From: Diadophis punctatus similis
Taxonomy: Eukaryota; Chordata; Lepidosauria; Squamata; Dipsadidae
Reading direction: 5' to 3'
Assembly: GCA_023053685.1 (NCBI GenBank)
Contig: JALIGW010000005.1
Coordinates: forward strand, 23,891,001-23,955,000
Length of the DNA stretch: 64,000 bases
In this document: positions 24,298-36,961 of the stretch, piece by piece
Position numbering within the stretch: the stretch's first letter is position 1
How the letters are laid out: each line of letters opens with the position of its first letter
Notes under the pieces: model-generated
Databases searched by the model: none
The model's input: the letters and a program-made list of their open reading frames with translations, nothing else
Told to the model about the DNA's origin: nothing
Made by a program: the position numbers and the translations under genes

Positions 24298-24350
24298 GGG
24301 GTTGGACTAGAAGACCTCCAAGATCCCTTCCAATTCTGCTATCCTGACAT
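24298..24350 (+). mobile_element. CR1 LINE 3' end, right part
   Basis: gggttggactagaagacctc, then caagatcccttccaattctg is the conserved CR1 tail, ending in tgacattaa-type sequence. Confidence 0.75.
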
Positions 24351-24951
24351 TAACCTGATACTTGCTGGTAAAGTACCTTATCTGACACTACGAGGTCCCC
24401 CAAAAATATGTTTTTTCTTAATGACAATTTAACTTTTCAAAACTTCAAGAAGAAACAATATCAGATTTGATATTGATAAGCTGAAAACCAAAAAGAAATA
24501 TAGGAAATTTAACCAGAGGCTGACAACTAAGCAGTAAGAGTAAAGAATGAGAAGAGAATGCTGAAAAATACAAAACAAAATAAAGGAATTTGTGGGTTGT
24601 CCAGAATAAAAGAAAACACAAGAAGGCTGTGGTTTATGGCACAGAGAAAATGTGCAAGTAATAACAGGGTGTACGAGAAGGTTGAACTTCTTAACATCCT
24701 CTTTATTTCTGTCCTTTTCTCACTTCCTTAGATGAGAAGGGGAAGGGTGAAGGGTGAATCAAATCCAGGATTTATAAAGGTATACAAGGAAGCTACATTA
24801 AATGAATTAAATATCCTGGGCCAGACAAATTATATCTTAGAGTGTTGAAAGAGCCAGAGAAGTGATTTCAGAAGCACTGACTTTAATCTTTGAAAACTGG
24901 AGAATTGGTGAAGTGTTAGAAGACTAGGGAAAAGCAAAACATAGTCGCTCT
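24351..24951. other. Unassigned sequence
   Basis: AT-rich; nothing recognised. Confidence 0.4.
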
Positions 24952-25021
24952 CCTCCTCCTCCTCCTCCTCCTCCTCCTCCTCCTCCTCCTCCTCCTCCTC
25001 CTCCTCCTCCTCCTCCTCCTC
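24952..25021. repeat. (CTC)n microsatellite
   Basis: About 23 perfect ctc units. The poly-E frame on the minus strand is an artefact. Confidence 0.95.
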
Positions 25022-25315
25022 CAACATGATTGCAAGGTCCACTTGTATGCATTGCCTTTGCCATTTCACAAATCAGCATTGTCTCTACACTTGACCTTTG
25101 CAAGGCACATGAAATCTTTCAGTCAGCTGAACCATCACATTTACATTCATCCTTTTGGCTTTTCTACGTTTAATTCTAGAACTTTCTTCTAAACAGTTGT
25201 TATTGCTATAAGGTACCAAGCCATATCACCCTGAGTGCAATTCTTACTTTTTCTCAGCAAGCACTAATGGGGTTTCCTCATGTCCTTATTTGCTATTCAT
25301 TCTAGTCTTGTAATG

Positions 25316-25513
25316 TCAGGTGACCACTTTAGCATTCTGATCCCCATAGAATGTAAAGGCTACATCAGTTTTGTCATTGGCCATCATTCCATACATTGCT
25401 ACTGGTTTGGTGACTTTTATGACACTAGATTTGAATTTCAGGTATATAGGGATTTTCCTACTCCATAAAACACAAGTAATGTGCCACAATTTCATCCAGT
25501 GGTGTTGATTCAT
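25316..25513 (-). pseudogene. Possible Tc1/mariner-type transposase relic
   Basis: The minus-strand frame reads SSVIKVTKPVAMYGMMANDK, which loosely recalls the VMVFGV-type strand of IS630/Tc1/mariner transposases near the second acidic residue. No terminal repeats or DDE motif could be confirmed. Very weak. Confidence 0.15.
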
Positions 25514-25872
25514 ACTTGATGGTCCATTGTGGCAGACATATTTCTGGACAAAAATGCTATAAATTTCATAAATTTAAATGTAAACCTTTGTAATTAAATA
25601 AAAACAATTTGTGGTCAGGAAAATAGAAGAATATGATGAAGAGGAATTAAGTATCTAGGATGGACCCTGACTAGACACTACAATTTCCTCATTTCTCTTT
25701 GTTGTAGCTTTTTCTCATAAGGAAATGTGGCATACAGGTGTTAAGAGGTGTTAATACTAAAGGAAGCTAGAAAGAGGCCTATCAACTTTTATAGACACAA
25801 TCTCTATCCCTTCTAAATTCAATAGGTTTCGGATTCTAACTTTCTGAATTCATGCATGGGACAGAAAGATGA

Positions 25873-25995
25873 GAGAGGGAGAAAGAAAGAAGAAAAAGAA
25901 AGAAGGGAGGGAGGGAGGGAGGGAAGAAGGAAAGAAAGGGAGGGAGGGAGGGAGGGAGGGAAGAAAGAAAAAGGAAAGAAAGAAAGAAAGAAAAG

Positions 25996-26026
<31 letters not shown>

Positions 26027-26089
26027 AAAAGAAAAAAAGAAAAAAAGAAAAAGAAAAAGAAAGAAGAAAGAAAGAAAGAAAGCCCAGGA

Positions 26090-26165
<76 letters not shown>

Positions 26166-26196
26166 CAAGAAAGAAAGGAAGAAAGAAAGAAAGAAA

Positions 26197-26266
<70 letters not shown>
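25873..26266. repeat. (GAAA)n-rich purine tract
   Basis: Nearly pure A/G on the plus strand for about 390 bp, with gaaa, gaga and gggagg variants and two uninterrupted gaaa runs (about 26092-26154, 26208-26264). Frames here are artefacts. Confidence 0.95.
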
Positions 26267-26302
26267 CTTTTGCAGAATGAGAAGAATGCGGTATATCAAT
26301 TT

Positions 26303-27216
26303 CATATATATATTTATTTTTATTTATTTATTTATTTTTGTCAAGTACATGTTGGTAATATATGTACATAGATATAACATTGTTTATACACATAAGATGG
26401 ATACTGATAAGAGAGAACATTAGGACAGGGACGGTAGGCACGCTGGTGCACTTATGCACGCCCCTTACTGACCTCTTAGGAATTGGGTGAGGTTAACAGT
26501 GGACAGTCTAAGGGTAAAGTTTTGGAGGTTTGGTGACGAAACCACAGAGTCAGGTAGTGAATTCCAGGCATTTACCACTCTGTTGCTAAAGTCGAATTTT
26601 CTACAGTCAAGTTTGGAGCGGTTCACTTTGAATTTGTATCTGTTGTGTGCTCATGTATTGTTGTGGTTGAAGCTGAAGTAGTCATTGACAGGAAGGACAT
26701 TGTAGCAGATAATTTTATGAGCTATGCTTAGGTCGTGCCGAAGGTGACGTAGTTCTAAGCTTTCTAAGCCCAGGATTTCAAGTCTGGTTGCGTAAGGTAT
26801 TCTGTTGCGAGTAGAGGAGTGGAGGACTCTTCTTGTAAAGTATCTCTGGACACTTTCTAATGTACTTAAGTCCGATATGCGGTGTGGGTTCCAGACAGAT
26901 GAGCTGTATTCAAGGATTGGTCTGGAGAATGTTTTGTATGCTCTGGTTAGCAGTGTGATATTACCGGAGAAGAAGCTACGTAAGATTAGGTTAACAGTTC
27001 TTGAAGCCTTTTTGGCGATGTTGTTGCAGTGGACTTTGGCACTTAGGTCATTTGATATAAGTATTCCAACGTCTTTGACAGGGTGAGGGTCATCTGCAAG
27101 GTCTTGTCTGTTCAGCTTGTATTTGGTGTTCTGATTTTTTTTGCCAATGTGTAGTACAGAGCATTTGTTGGTTGAGATTTGGAGCTGCCAGATGTTTGAC
27201 CATTCTGACACAAAGT

Positions 27217-27220
<4 letters not shown>
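26303..27220 (-). mobile_element. CR1-group-like LINE RT C-terminal fragment
   Basis: Minus strand. The longest piece of this family here: WQLQISTNKCSVLHIGKK, then VGILISNDLSAKVHC, then TRAYKTFSRPILEYSSSVW, then IPYATRLEILGLESL, and ending with a 3' UTR and tatttatttattt tail (26303-26340). It covers the RT thumb and C-terminal region and lacks the endonuclease and palm. The 5' end runs into a GT repeat. Frames are broken near its C-terminus, so it is a dead copy. Confidence 0.8.
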
Positions 27221-27257
<37 letters not shown>

Positions 27258-27278
27258 GGTGGGTGGGTGGGTGGGTGT
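27221..27278. repeat. (GT)n-(GTGG)n microsatellite
   Basis: gt repeat 27221-27249, then gtgg units to about 27276. Adjoins the truncated 5' end of the LINE. Confidence 0.95.
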
Positions 27279-27279
27279 A

Positions 27280-30200
27280 AGCAGGGTTGCAACTGACAAA
27301 AACTTAATTGGATGCAATAGTTGAATCTCCATTAATGGTGTGAACCCATCTTAAGGTGAAATAAGGGCAGGAAGCAGAATACTGCCCTCTAAGAGAAAGA
27401 AACAGTTGTTGCTGTGGCTTATCAAATATCCATCATCTATTGAGGTACCCAGAGATCTTCTTCTCTTGCAGAATTACATATTTCTTCCTCCCTCAAAATA
27501 TGTAATGAATCGAAGTTATCTTATTGAGTTTATGTGTGTGACAGAGTAAATAAATAACTTGCTTACAGAACCCCATAGATAGTGACTCCATGGTTACAGT
27601 CTCAAGGAATACAAAGGGGGGAGAAAGTTCACATCAGCTTCTGGTGAACTTAATGAGTAAAGTAAAACATTAAATTGGTGCAGGCGATCTTTTCAACTCA
27701 TTCAGCAGCAAAACTTCAGATTCAAAACAAAGCATTCCTTCTTGTTTGCTAACAGCTGCTAGTAGCTCAGTTCCCTAGAAGCCTATGCTCAGCTTCCTAA
27801 ACTTAACAGTGTATACTACTCCTACTGAATTTCACCAGGATGAAATCACTCAAGCAGATTCAAAATGTACTGGCTGGTCCTAGTGACATAAAAGTCAATC
27901 AGGTTTCCTATTAATTTGATTTAAAAAGGGACTGTGAAGATACCCCTCTGTACTTAAAAGAGGAAATGCTTAAAAATAGCCAATGGCTGGTGGAGCTGCT
28001 GCTGGACAGCAACAATTCCCCTTCCTTTACCAAAATTATACTACAGAAAACCCAGCCTTTTTGTATAAAATACTTAAATTCACAGACATATATACACAGA
28101 CACATTTATTCATGTGCAGACAAATGTATGGGGGTTGTTCATAGTTATATCCCATTATGGAACATGCAGATCTCAGAGATTTGGTCCTCCGAACATCAAG
28201 ACTTACTGGCCTAAGCTACATTCATGTACACCCAAGTGTGCAAGAGTCTTATGCACAACACAAATTGCTAGAAAATGAAGAGTTCCAGACTGCGTGCCAA
28301 AGAAATGACATGCTCTTGGAAAAATGTACATAACTTCTGTGCAAAGCTGAAGCATGAATGTGTACAATAGGTCGGGCTAATGTTAGCAGACAAAATGAAA
28401 AATTAGAAGTCTTTACATAGATTAATACATAATAATATACTTTCTCCCTAAACAAGGTCAATTAATCCTCCCAAAATTGTAACAAAACGTTCCCCTTGAG
28501 TGCATGTTTTCTGTTTGAATAATGGTAAGGTTTGTTAAATGCCAACATCTTCTATCCCAGATCATGACCTGCCTTAAGTCATCATGAGATGTTTCAGGAG
28601 AGAGAAAAAAAATGAGCCTTTGCTTGGTATCTTGCTAATGGAAAGAATTGTGTATAGTGCCCAATCAAAAAGGAACCGTTGTAATGATTAATGGCTTCAG
28701 CTGTCATGATATTAAACTACCATGTAAACTGAAATGTGCCTTTTCTTTTTCTTTTTGTCAGGTGCAGTTTTACTTGAAGAGTCCGTGTCCCTGTTTAGTT
28801 GTGATCCCTTTTTGAAAATAATTGGTGTGGTTTGATTGATAATGTATATTCCTCCTTAAAGAAAGCACAGTATTTTTCATAATCAGAACCTGAATGTGTA
28901 ATGAGCATTCTGGCATTGCCTTTAGCATCAGGTCTGTCAAACCGCACCGTTATTTCCATATTGATGCAAACTAAGATATTACACTCCCTCATTACGTTGA
29001 CATAGCATTTCTTTCAACAGTCAGCTTCCAATCATGCATTCCTTGCAAACAAAATTACCTCCATCTTCTCTTTTCCTGCGAAATGAACTAGTCTTGGAAA
29101 TGTACCCCTAACAAGCTCATCAACTAATTTTTAGGAAATGTTTGAACCATTTTAACAGTCTCAAGGAAAACAAGATTGAAAAAGTTGTTAACCGAGCGGC
29201 AAACATAAAGAGAAATGAACAGGCAGCTGCTTGACTTAACATTAGCATACTTTATGCTTTATCAGAGTTACAATAGAATGTATTTTGCAAGCACCAAAAG
29301 AAAACATCTTTTTATTTCTATAAGACAAACAGACTCATTTAGAATATATATATACACACTCGAATAGATAACAACAGCGTGGAAAGTGTTTTCAAAAAGG
29401 CCTTTTCTCTGCATCCTGCTTCTTGTATTAGGAATCTCTTACATGGAACCAGCAAATGAATTCTTTAAATCAGGTTTTTAACTGCTACACCGCAGAATCA
29501 GACTATGTTCCTGGTCAGGGTCATTCATTCATTCATTCAAGCTGACTGAAAATTGAAATGTTTCAGAATCAACAAAGAATATTCCACTTAAATGCTAAGG
29601 CTTTACAATGAAGATGTATACTGACAAACTGATTTAACACACTAAAGATGGAGATAAAAACAAGAGGGACTTTCACAATTGCAAGACCACTTAAAGAAAT
29701 TAACATGCAGTGGGCTAAGCTTATTTTCCTACAAAGCGCACATAGTTGACTAATGGAACTTGCTGCCACCAGAGAGTTGCATCCAATTAACCCCTCTTGC
29801 TGATGGAACGGTTTCTGTCAGCAAAATGAAGAGCAAGGGCATTTCCCTCCCAAAACAGCCCTCTGCACCCTCAAAAAGAAAGAACAAGGAGGCACAATAC
29901 CACAAGCAGCTTCTGAAGAAATCTCAGTCCTTCTAGATGTACTGTGGTAAACATCACTGATATTTTATAAATAAATCTTAGGTTCTCTCATACTTTCTCA
30001 CTCATCTCCAATCCAGGACTTCCGGTTCTATGCTGCTGGGTAGGAGTGTGATGTATGTTTCACTATCCCTCCCCTACCTCATAGGTGCAAAGCTCCTCTT
30101 TTCTATATATACCCTTTAATTTCTCCCTGAAAAGGGTGGAGAGAGGACAATGTCCTCCTAGAGCCTCCCAGTTGACCTCAGTACACAAGTTCCACCCCCA

Positions 30201-30924
30201 GTGGAAGTCACACCACTAGGAGACTCCACCCTTTATGTCTCATCCTGTAGAATTAGGACAGCCTCCCCTTCTTACATCACCCCCATCAAATTAAAGCCCA
30301 CCGCTTCAATGGTTAAAGATATATTTCTCTAATGCAGTCCCCCAAAATATCTCCTTTTCAGGAGAAACTAGAGCACTCTCTCCAAATTATATGCAGTTGG
30401 CCTACTTCAAATCCCATCAAAATGCTCCTTTTCAGAAGGCTGAATGTGGGTCTGTCCCACAAGTAGGGAGCTAAGTTTATGCATGTGGTGAGAGTGAGAG
30501 AGGCCTTAGTTAGGATTCCCCCATTCTCTGCCCCTCTGCCGCTGATCAGCACCCAGTTTGATTTTTCCACACGCACCTGGCAACTGAGAAATAAAATTAG
30601 TATTTAAAAATGTATCTCAAACTTTATGGAGCATCTATTTATGTAGAAAGAAATCATTGTTATTAATAAATTAACAAACCATTTCTGTATCACCCCCATG
30701 ACATAAATATCTCTGGGAAACTTGTATTAAAAACAATTATCATAAAAATAGAACTCCCAAATACAGTGAGAAAAATATCTGTTTATATCAATACAGGCAG
30801 ACTAAAACTATTCTTCATATTATTCAATCACTGATTTTAAATTATGGTTAATGAACAGGTAGCTTCATTCTCAGGTGCTCAAAACATAGAGCATAGATTA
30901 GCTATTCAACATATCTCCGTGAAT
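27280..30924. other. Unassigned sequence, some AT-rich
   Basis: No gene recognised. A minus-strand stretch at about 29990-30590 looks LTR-like (TATA-like gggtatatatag near 30103-30115, attaaag nearby), but I find no termini or target duplication, so it is not called as an LTR. 28540-28760 is a candidate conserved noncoding stretch. Confidence 0.35.
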
Positions 30925-31045
30925 GTCTATGGAGATTGTCAATCATCCAGATCACGGTTGTCCAAAAGGTGTTTCCCCCCCCCTCAAAAAAGGCAACTGG
31001 ACTAAAAATCCATTTGCCTTTTGGGAAAAAAAAACACCTTTTGAA
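30925..31045. repeat. Foldback repeat related to 2691-2985
   Basis: ctatggagattgtcaatcat is a variant of the phrase at 2691. Inverted arms 30963-31000 and 31010-31044 (aaaaggtgtttcc against aacaccttttg). Shorter than the copy at 2691. Confidence 0.55.
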
Positions 31046-31799
31046 TGCTTGCAAAAATAAGGAGATGTATTCCAACTGAAATTAACCTCTTTCTCCACTG
31101 AGTTCAAATATTCCAAGGATTAAAACAGCTTAAAATTTTGAATCATCTATTCAGAATTAAAATCGTCATCAAGATCACTCTTCCTTCACCAATGGTTTAT
31201 ATTCTTAGAGCCTGGATATAACCAATAATATCAAATGACAATGTTTGGTCAACAATATTTTACATCTATGTTTACACCAGTTTGCTTCTGGGCCTGAGTC
31301 CCAATCTGCCCCAAGCTTGATAGAAGTCCCAAGATCCTTGGAACCAGGAGGCCCCATATGGTCAGTATATGATTGCATTTGTCTGAGCTCATCCTCAAGA
31401 GCACACTGTCCTGAGGCAGAAGAAGCAGCTGGCAGATTTATAGAGGCAATACCTGTCTTGTGCATTTGTGAATTTTGAGAATAAAATGTTACCAACCATG
31501 TACTGATGCGTGCAGAATATAACTTGCCACTTCCAGTACTAAACTTCCAATTAGATGGGCCTCAGTGAAGCTGCTGTACTGTATTTAATTATAGATTTCA
31601 GATTTCATAATGATCCTTAGCAAAATTAAGTGTGTGGATTCATGCTAGTAAAACTAGACTAAGCTTATATTTCATAAAACTTATAATCTAACTGATTCAC
31701 ATATGCTATTCACACATATTATTCATTCTGGAATTCAGAATGCCATCCTAAGTTCATTAAAAGCAAAGAATTAGAGTTTTAACAGTTTCTCCAGCACAG
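31046..31799. other. Unassigned sequence with a GC-richer open frame
   Basis: A minus-strand frame at 31205-31495 (96 codons) is more GC-rich than the flanks and reads SINLPAASSASGQCALEDEL. I do not recognise it. It could be a retroelement fragment or chance. Confidence 0.35.
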
Positions 31800-31875
31800 A
31801 AACACTTCCAGTTTCTTTCAAGGTGCTATTCATCACCTTTAAAGCCCAAATAACACAGGGCCAGGCTGTCTATGG

Positions 31876-31993
31876 CAGGGGTCTCCAACTTTAAGGCTTG
31901 TGGACTTTAACTCCCAGAGTTCCTCAGCCAGCAAAGCTGGCTGAAGAACTCTGGGAATTGAAGTCTTAAAGTTGCCAAGGTTGGAGACCCCTG
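31876..31993. mobile_element. hAT foldback MITE (caggggtctccaac family), copy 1
   Basis: 118-bp near-palindromic element, ends caggggtctcc and ggagacccctg, flanked by perfect 8-bp duplications gtctatgg (31868-31875 and 31994-32001). Inserted in L2 sequence. No coding. Confidence 0.93.
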
Positions 31994-32177
31994 GTCTATG
32001 GGACTGCCTTTCCCGAAGGACATCTACCCATCCTACCATCAAATAGGATGGGCAGGCTACTAGTTCCTTCCTCTAAATATTACTATGTGATGGGAGCTAG
32101 GAAGTGTGTCTTTTCTGAAGCAGCTCCTGCCTATGGAGTATTCTGCCCTGTGAAGTTCAGCAAGTCTTCATCCTCCT

Positions 32178-32746
32178 TGTTGTTAAGTCACTAAGTCATG
32201 TTCGATTCTTCGTGACCCCATGGACCATAGCAACCAGGCTCCCCTGTCCTCCACTCTCTGCCGGAGTTTGCAAAAATTCAAGATCATTGTGCCAATGACA
32301 TTATCAAACTAGTAGTGGGTTGTAAATCCCGTCGCTACCGGTTCGCTCGTGCATGCACGTGATGCTTCTGCGCATGTGCAGAAGCGTCCTGGGCAGGTGG
32401 GCAGAGCTTCCCATCACCGTCGCTACCGGTTTGCCGGGTGGGTGGGCGGAGCTTCCCACCGCCATCGCTACCAGTTCACCGAACCGGGCCAAACTGGGAG
32501 CAACCCACCGCTGTATCAAACTACCTTATCCTCTGCTGACCCCTTCTCCTTTTGCCTTCAATCTTTCCCAACATCAGTCTTTTCTAATAAGTCCTTTCTT
32601 CTCTTTTGGTGGGAAAAGGATTTGAGCTTCAGCTTCAGTATCCATCCTTCCAAAGAACAGTCAGGATTGATTTAGTTAGGATTGACTGATCTGATCTCTT
32701 TGCAATCCAATGAACTCTCAAAAATCTTATCCAATATTATTCTCCT
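32178..32746 (-). mobile_element. BovB LINE 3' fragment inserted in L2
   Basis: The plus strand shows the antisense of BovB: tgttgttaagtcactaagtc at the 3' end, cgtgaccccatggacc, then ccttctccttttgcc and caatctttcccaacatcag. The tail sits at the left (32178). A degenerate target duplication may be agtcttcat (32163-32171) and agtcttccat (32747-32756). A hAT MITE (32310-32513) is nested inside. 5' truncated. Confidence 0.82.
32310..32513. mobile_element. hAT MITE (cagcggtgggttg family), copy 1
   Basis: Ends tagtagtgggttg and caacccaccgctg, with 8-bp perfect duplication tatcaaac at 32302-32309 and 32514-32521. 204 bp, non-coding, nested in the BovB. Interior repeats tcgctaccggtt/cgctaccagttcacc units. 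Confidence 0.92.
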
Positions 32747-32970
32747 AGTCTTCCATAAAACTCTGAAGATCTGACTTTTCTCCCAAGCACTAGATAAGAT
32801 TATGACTGCAAATCAGAAGTTTGACTTGGCACCAGGTTTTTGTTGTTTTTAATGTGTTTGTTTTATAATTTTACCATGTTTTTAATTTTGTTTCAACTTT
32901 TGACTGGGAGCCACCCAGAGTTGGTTATAAAATGGGCAGTTATATAAATGCTTTAAATAAATAAATAAGC

Positions 32971-34802
32971 TCACCAGCTACATTTACAACTCTTTTGCAG
33001 ATGTAAAAATGTTACAAAATAGAACCCGTTGAGAGCTGCTGCCATAATAAGTAAAGAAGGTGAGTGGAAAATGGTAACTGAAATAACAAAAATGATAGGG
33101 AATCTAACAGATATCAAGAATCAGAAATAGTGGAATGAAGAAAAACAAAAAGGTAATCAAAATTCAAAGTGAGAGAAACAGAGATGAGAGGTTAAGAATG
33201 TTAATAGCAACTGAATTGTTGAAAAATGGCCAAATTGGATATAATGATAAGCCACATTATGGAAAATCTAGCTTGACATGCTACATCTGAATCCTGGCTT
33301 GTTACATTCGAGTTCTGTTTCTGTCTGACCATTTCTAAGTGTACCAAACTCTGAATTAAAACTTGCTTGTCTGGTGAAGGTCAACAGAAATCCTAGTTCA
33401 GATTAGGATGAACTCTATATGAATTCCTGATTACCAAATTTACAAAAGCACAACTGCATAATGTACAATATGTTATTTGCACATAGACAATCAATTACGG
33501 TTTTGCAGAGACAACAAAATTTGTATTGATTCTTTTAAAAAAAGAAATTTTTAAAAATATAATTGAAGATCTAATGTTACATTTCTGTGGCACTATTGCC
33601 TTTCACTGTCCAGTAAATATCTAGGTGATTGATGGAGTGAAAGATAGGAACTGGTAATATCTGCACAATTCAAGTGGATAGGTAACCTAAATAACATATA
33701 GTGTAAACACTCTAAACTAGGGAAAAGCCCTATTTCGGATCATTATGAAAAGACTGAAACACAATAATTTGAAACTTCCTCCCGAATTGCTAGTTTTTTC
33801 TCTTCTCTTTTGGGAATAATGGCACTTTCACAATTTTAATAACTTCTATCCCGACATACACACATGCATATGCACAATCTAAATTCTGACACAAGTCCTA
33901 CATGGTCTTTCTTGCTTCAGCGAGAATCCATTATACTTTCATACAAAACTAAGACATTTATTTTCTCCATCTACACCAAAAATTTAAGTGAGGGCAGGTC
34001 ATACTGCAGCATGTATGCAGGTGTCAGACTGATTTTTCCTAAGTAGAGACTTTTCTCAAAAGAAGAATGGACGTGACCTGTTTGAATCTGTTAATCTAAT
34101 CATTGGAGAATGGGAAAGCTTTCTGTGTATGCCTGTTTTCCTGCTTGCACAACCAGAGTTCCCTAACTTTATGATTTTAAGCCACTTGTCAGATCTTCAC
34201 TATCAACAGGAGAAAGATGGGGGGGGGGGGGTAAAGAAGCCAAGCTTATGTATGTGCTGCCCACACTAGCAGTGACCATATTTACAATTACTGAACACCT
34301 GAAGGAGGCTAGAGAGACTAACAGATTTGGTGAAGTTCAAGGATAGGGCAAGCAATTCAGGTAAGAACGCTTATCTATGCAAATAGAATGCCTAACATAT
34401 TTCAAGTGCTATTATCTTTGGTGTAGGAGGTACTTAGAAGATCATTTCTAGTCAGTGCTTAGTACAATATAAACTAGTAAAATGCCCTTTTATAAGAAAT
34501 CTGGGTATAAAGCTTAAAGTATCAAATTAAAATGAATAAATACGATCTATTCAAACTACAGATTCCAGGGAATATGATATCTAAAGTACTTCACAGACAC
34601 CCCCTAAATTAAATCATCTCTGGCCATAATTGCATGATTTTGTAAGCATTGCACAACAATTAAGACAGTGACACAGCAAGTCCATGCAATCTTGGATTAT
34701 CAGGTTCCCTTTTTTTTAAAATCAATATCCCAATAATATTTGTGCTAGCTGGTACGAAATGTAAGAATCGGAAGAAGCATCATTATTCCTTTAGGATTGA
34801 TC
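32971..34802. other. Unassigned sequence
   Basis: No recognised gene or repeat. A G-run (about 12 Gs) lies near 34220-34231. Confidence 0.45.
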
Positions 34803-35464
34803 ATAAGAACATAGCCATGCTGGATCTGGCCAACTGCCAGCTTAATCCAGCCCTTTGTTTCTCATAGTGGCCAATCATATGCCTCTGGGGATGATCACAG
34901 AATTGGTGGCATGTCCCTCTCCTGACAGTGTTCCCCTGCAATTAACTTGGAAGCATATTATCCCTTCAACTCAGAAATAATTGGTCTTCAAGACCAATAA
35001 CTGCAGAGATATGTCCCCCATAAATTTATCCAATCCTGTTTTAATGCCATCCGGGCTAATAGTCATTAGCACATCTTGTCATAATGAATGGCAAGGTTAA
35101 TTCTGAGATCTATGTAGAAGTACTTTCTTTTCTCTGTTTTTTTCCAGTAAGATTTATTAGAAAATATCTAGTCCCGATGTTTTGAGAGGGCGAAGACATT
35201 TCTCCCTGGCTACTTTCTTAAGGCCTGATATAAACTTTGACCATGTTCCCCCTCAGTTCTCTTTTCACAAGTTGAAAAGTTCCAAATGTTCTAGCTTTTT
35301 CTTACAAGAAAAGTCTTTGAGCCTTCTGGTCATTTTGATTAACTTTTGAACTATTTCATTTTTTTAAAAAAATGTATCTAAAACAAAAAATGTATTTATA
35401 TTCAAAAGAGATAATATTTATAGAACTTTCTGAACTGTTCCAGCTTTATTGGCCCTTCTCCAGA
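34803..35464 (-). mobile_element. Old CR1-family LINE copy
   Basis: Plus strand shows the antisense of a CR1-type tail (ataagaacatagccatgctg), then cctttgtttctcatagtggc, then tttatccaatcctgttttaa, ctacttccttt-like region, and gaactgttccagcttt at the right. Diverged from the 39720 CR1, so it is an older subfamily. No open frame. Confidence 0.7.
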
Positions 35465-35711
35465 GAGCCGAGGTGGCGCAGTGGTTAAAGTGCAGCACTG
35501 CAGGCTACTTCAGCTGACTGCTAGTTCAGCAGTTCAGCTGTTCAAGTCTCACCGGCTCAAGGTTGACTCAGCCTTCCATCCTTCTGAGGTCGGTAAAATG
35601 AGGACCCAGATTGTTGGGGGCAATATGCTGAACTCTGTAAACCGCTTAGAGAGGGCTGTAAAGCACTATGAAGCGGTATATAAGTCTAAGTGCTATTGCT
35701 ATTGCTATTGT
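35465..35711 (+). mobile_element. SINE (GCTATT tail), copy 3
   Basis: Clean copy. Head gagccgaggtggcgcagtgg, box B-like gttcaagtctc at 35540-35550, body aggacccagattgttggggg, tail ctattgctattgctattg at 35693-35710. This is the least diverged copy, useful as a local consensus. Confidence 0.9.
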
Positions 35712-36961
35712 CAAACATAGTAACTTGAATTATACAGTATGTGGTATTCTAGATATACATTTGTATAATAACGTTACAATGATGGCAGTTTATTTTCATT
35801 TTTTTTCTAATTATCTCTAGCATGCTACTTTCTTTTTCACAGTTGCCATACACTGAGTCAAAATCTTCATTGGGTTCTCCAGTCTGACTCCAAGGTTAGT
35901 TACAAAGAATTCTTCCTGGTTAGGTACAGAGAATTCAGATTCCATCGAAGGATTACGGCAGTTAGACTTGTCATAGTTTATATTTAAATTGAATAACTTT
36001 TTCTGTTTGGGGGATGAGCTCCTTCTGGAGTTCTTCAAATCATCTTTGGATTTTACTACTCTGAATAATTTAATATTGCCTGAGAATTTGGCCAGCTTAC
36101 CCTACTTATCTCATAGCTTATCTCAAGATCTCTAGAGATTCTATTTTTTAATTTCCTTCCACAGAAAAAGAATTGCACATTTAAACCTACTTTTAGTTTT
36201 TTGTTTCTTTTTAACATATTGGTAATCCTTATAAGGACAATTCCTCTAATCTCTGCCTACAAAGTTTAGTCAAGAGCCTTCAGTTAAAAACCTTGACTAA
36301 AAAAAAATAGGAATATGTCATTTTCTTGGCAAGTTTGGTATGTACTAGTTTGTGTTATATAGCCATCATTTAGCCATCTTTTATTTTTATTTTTTTTTCA
36401 GGCGAAGAGGTAGATAAAATAATCAAGGTATGTCTGATAAAAGAAATACTGTATGTCAGAAAGAACATTCTTCATTGAAAATTTTGATTCAATTTCAAAA
36501 TTAGAGAGAAATTTAATTTTGAAAGTTGAAGTAACTGGATGACAAATCAAAGTATATGAGATGTAGATCACCAGAATAATGTCACTTAATGTAGATCACT
36601 TGAGTTTATTGTAAACTTCTTTTCAGAGATCCGATAGTTAGGGATCAGATTGTTAAAGAAAAAGTCTAGCTCTAGAATTGTTTTGTTTGTATCTTTTCAC
36701 AAAGAGATTGTGCAAAATAAAAAGGATCATTAAGCTTTAAATTAGATTTTGAGAAAATCAACATATTTAGCTTTGGGTATACACAGTATCACACATAATG
36801 TTATTACTTTTTTGTTTGTTTGTTTAAGGCAGAGAATGGATCAGACACTCTTCTGTCCTTAATTGTACTGTGGAAATAATGACTTTAGATTCAAAAGCAA
36901 TACTTCAGGTAGAAATTGTGCATTTCAATTTGCGTGCTGATGACTGCTGCTAAATAACAAG
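35712..36961. other. Unassigned sequence
   Basis: AT-rich; nothing recognised. Confidence 0.4.

Larger units (their letters stand above)
31800..32970 (+). mobile_element. L2 LINE 3' region, nested host
   Basis: Plus-strand translated L2 C-terminal phrases (FKVLFITFKA at about 31818) begin it. It is interrupted by a hAT MITE (31876-31993) and a BovB (32178-32746). It resumes at about 32757 and ends with a typical L2 3' tail (ggttataaaatgggcagtta, then aaataaataaataa). Stops and frameshifts are present. Confidence 0.7.

Noticed and set aside
24830..25069. Poly-E frame
   Set aside because: Translation of the (CTC)n repeat.
25836..26423. Long open frames of S/F/L or K/E residues
   Set aside because: Translations of the GAAA/CTTT tract; not genes.
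35465..35560. tRNA gene call at a SINE head
   Set aside because: Box A and B-like motifs are present, but the rest of a cloverleaf is not, and the body follows; it is a SINE head.
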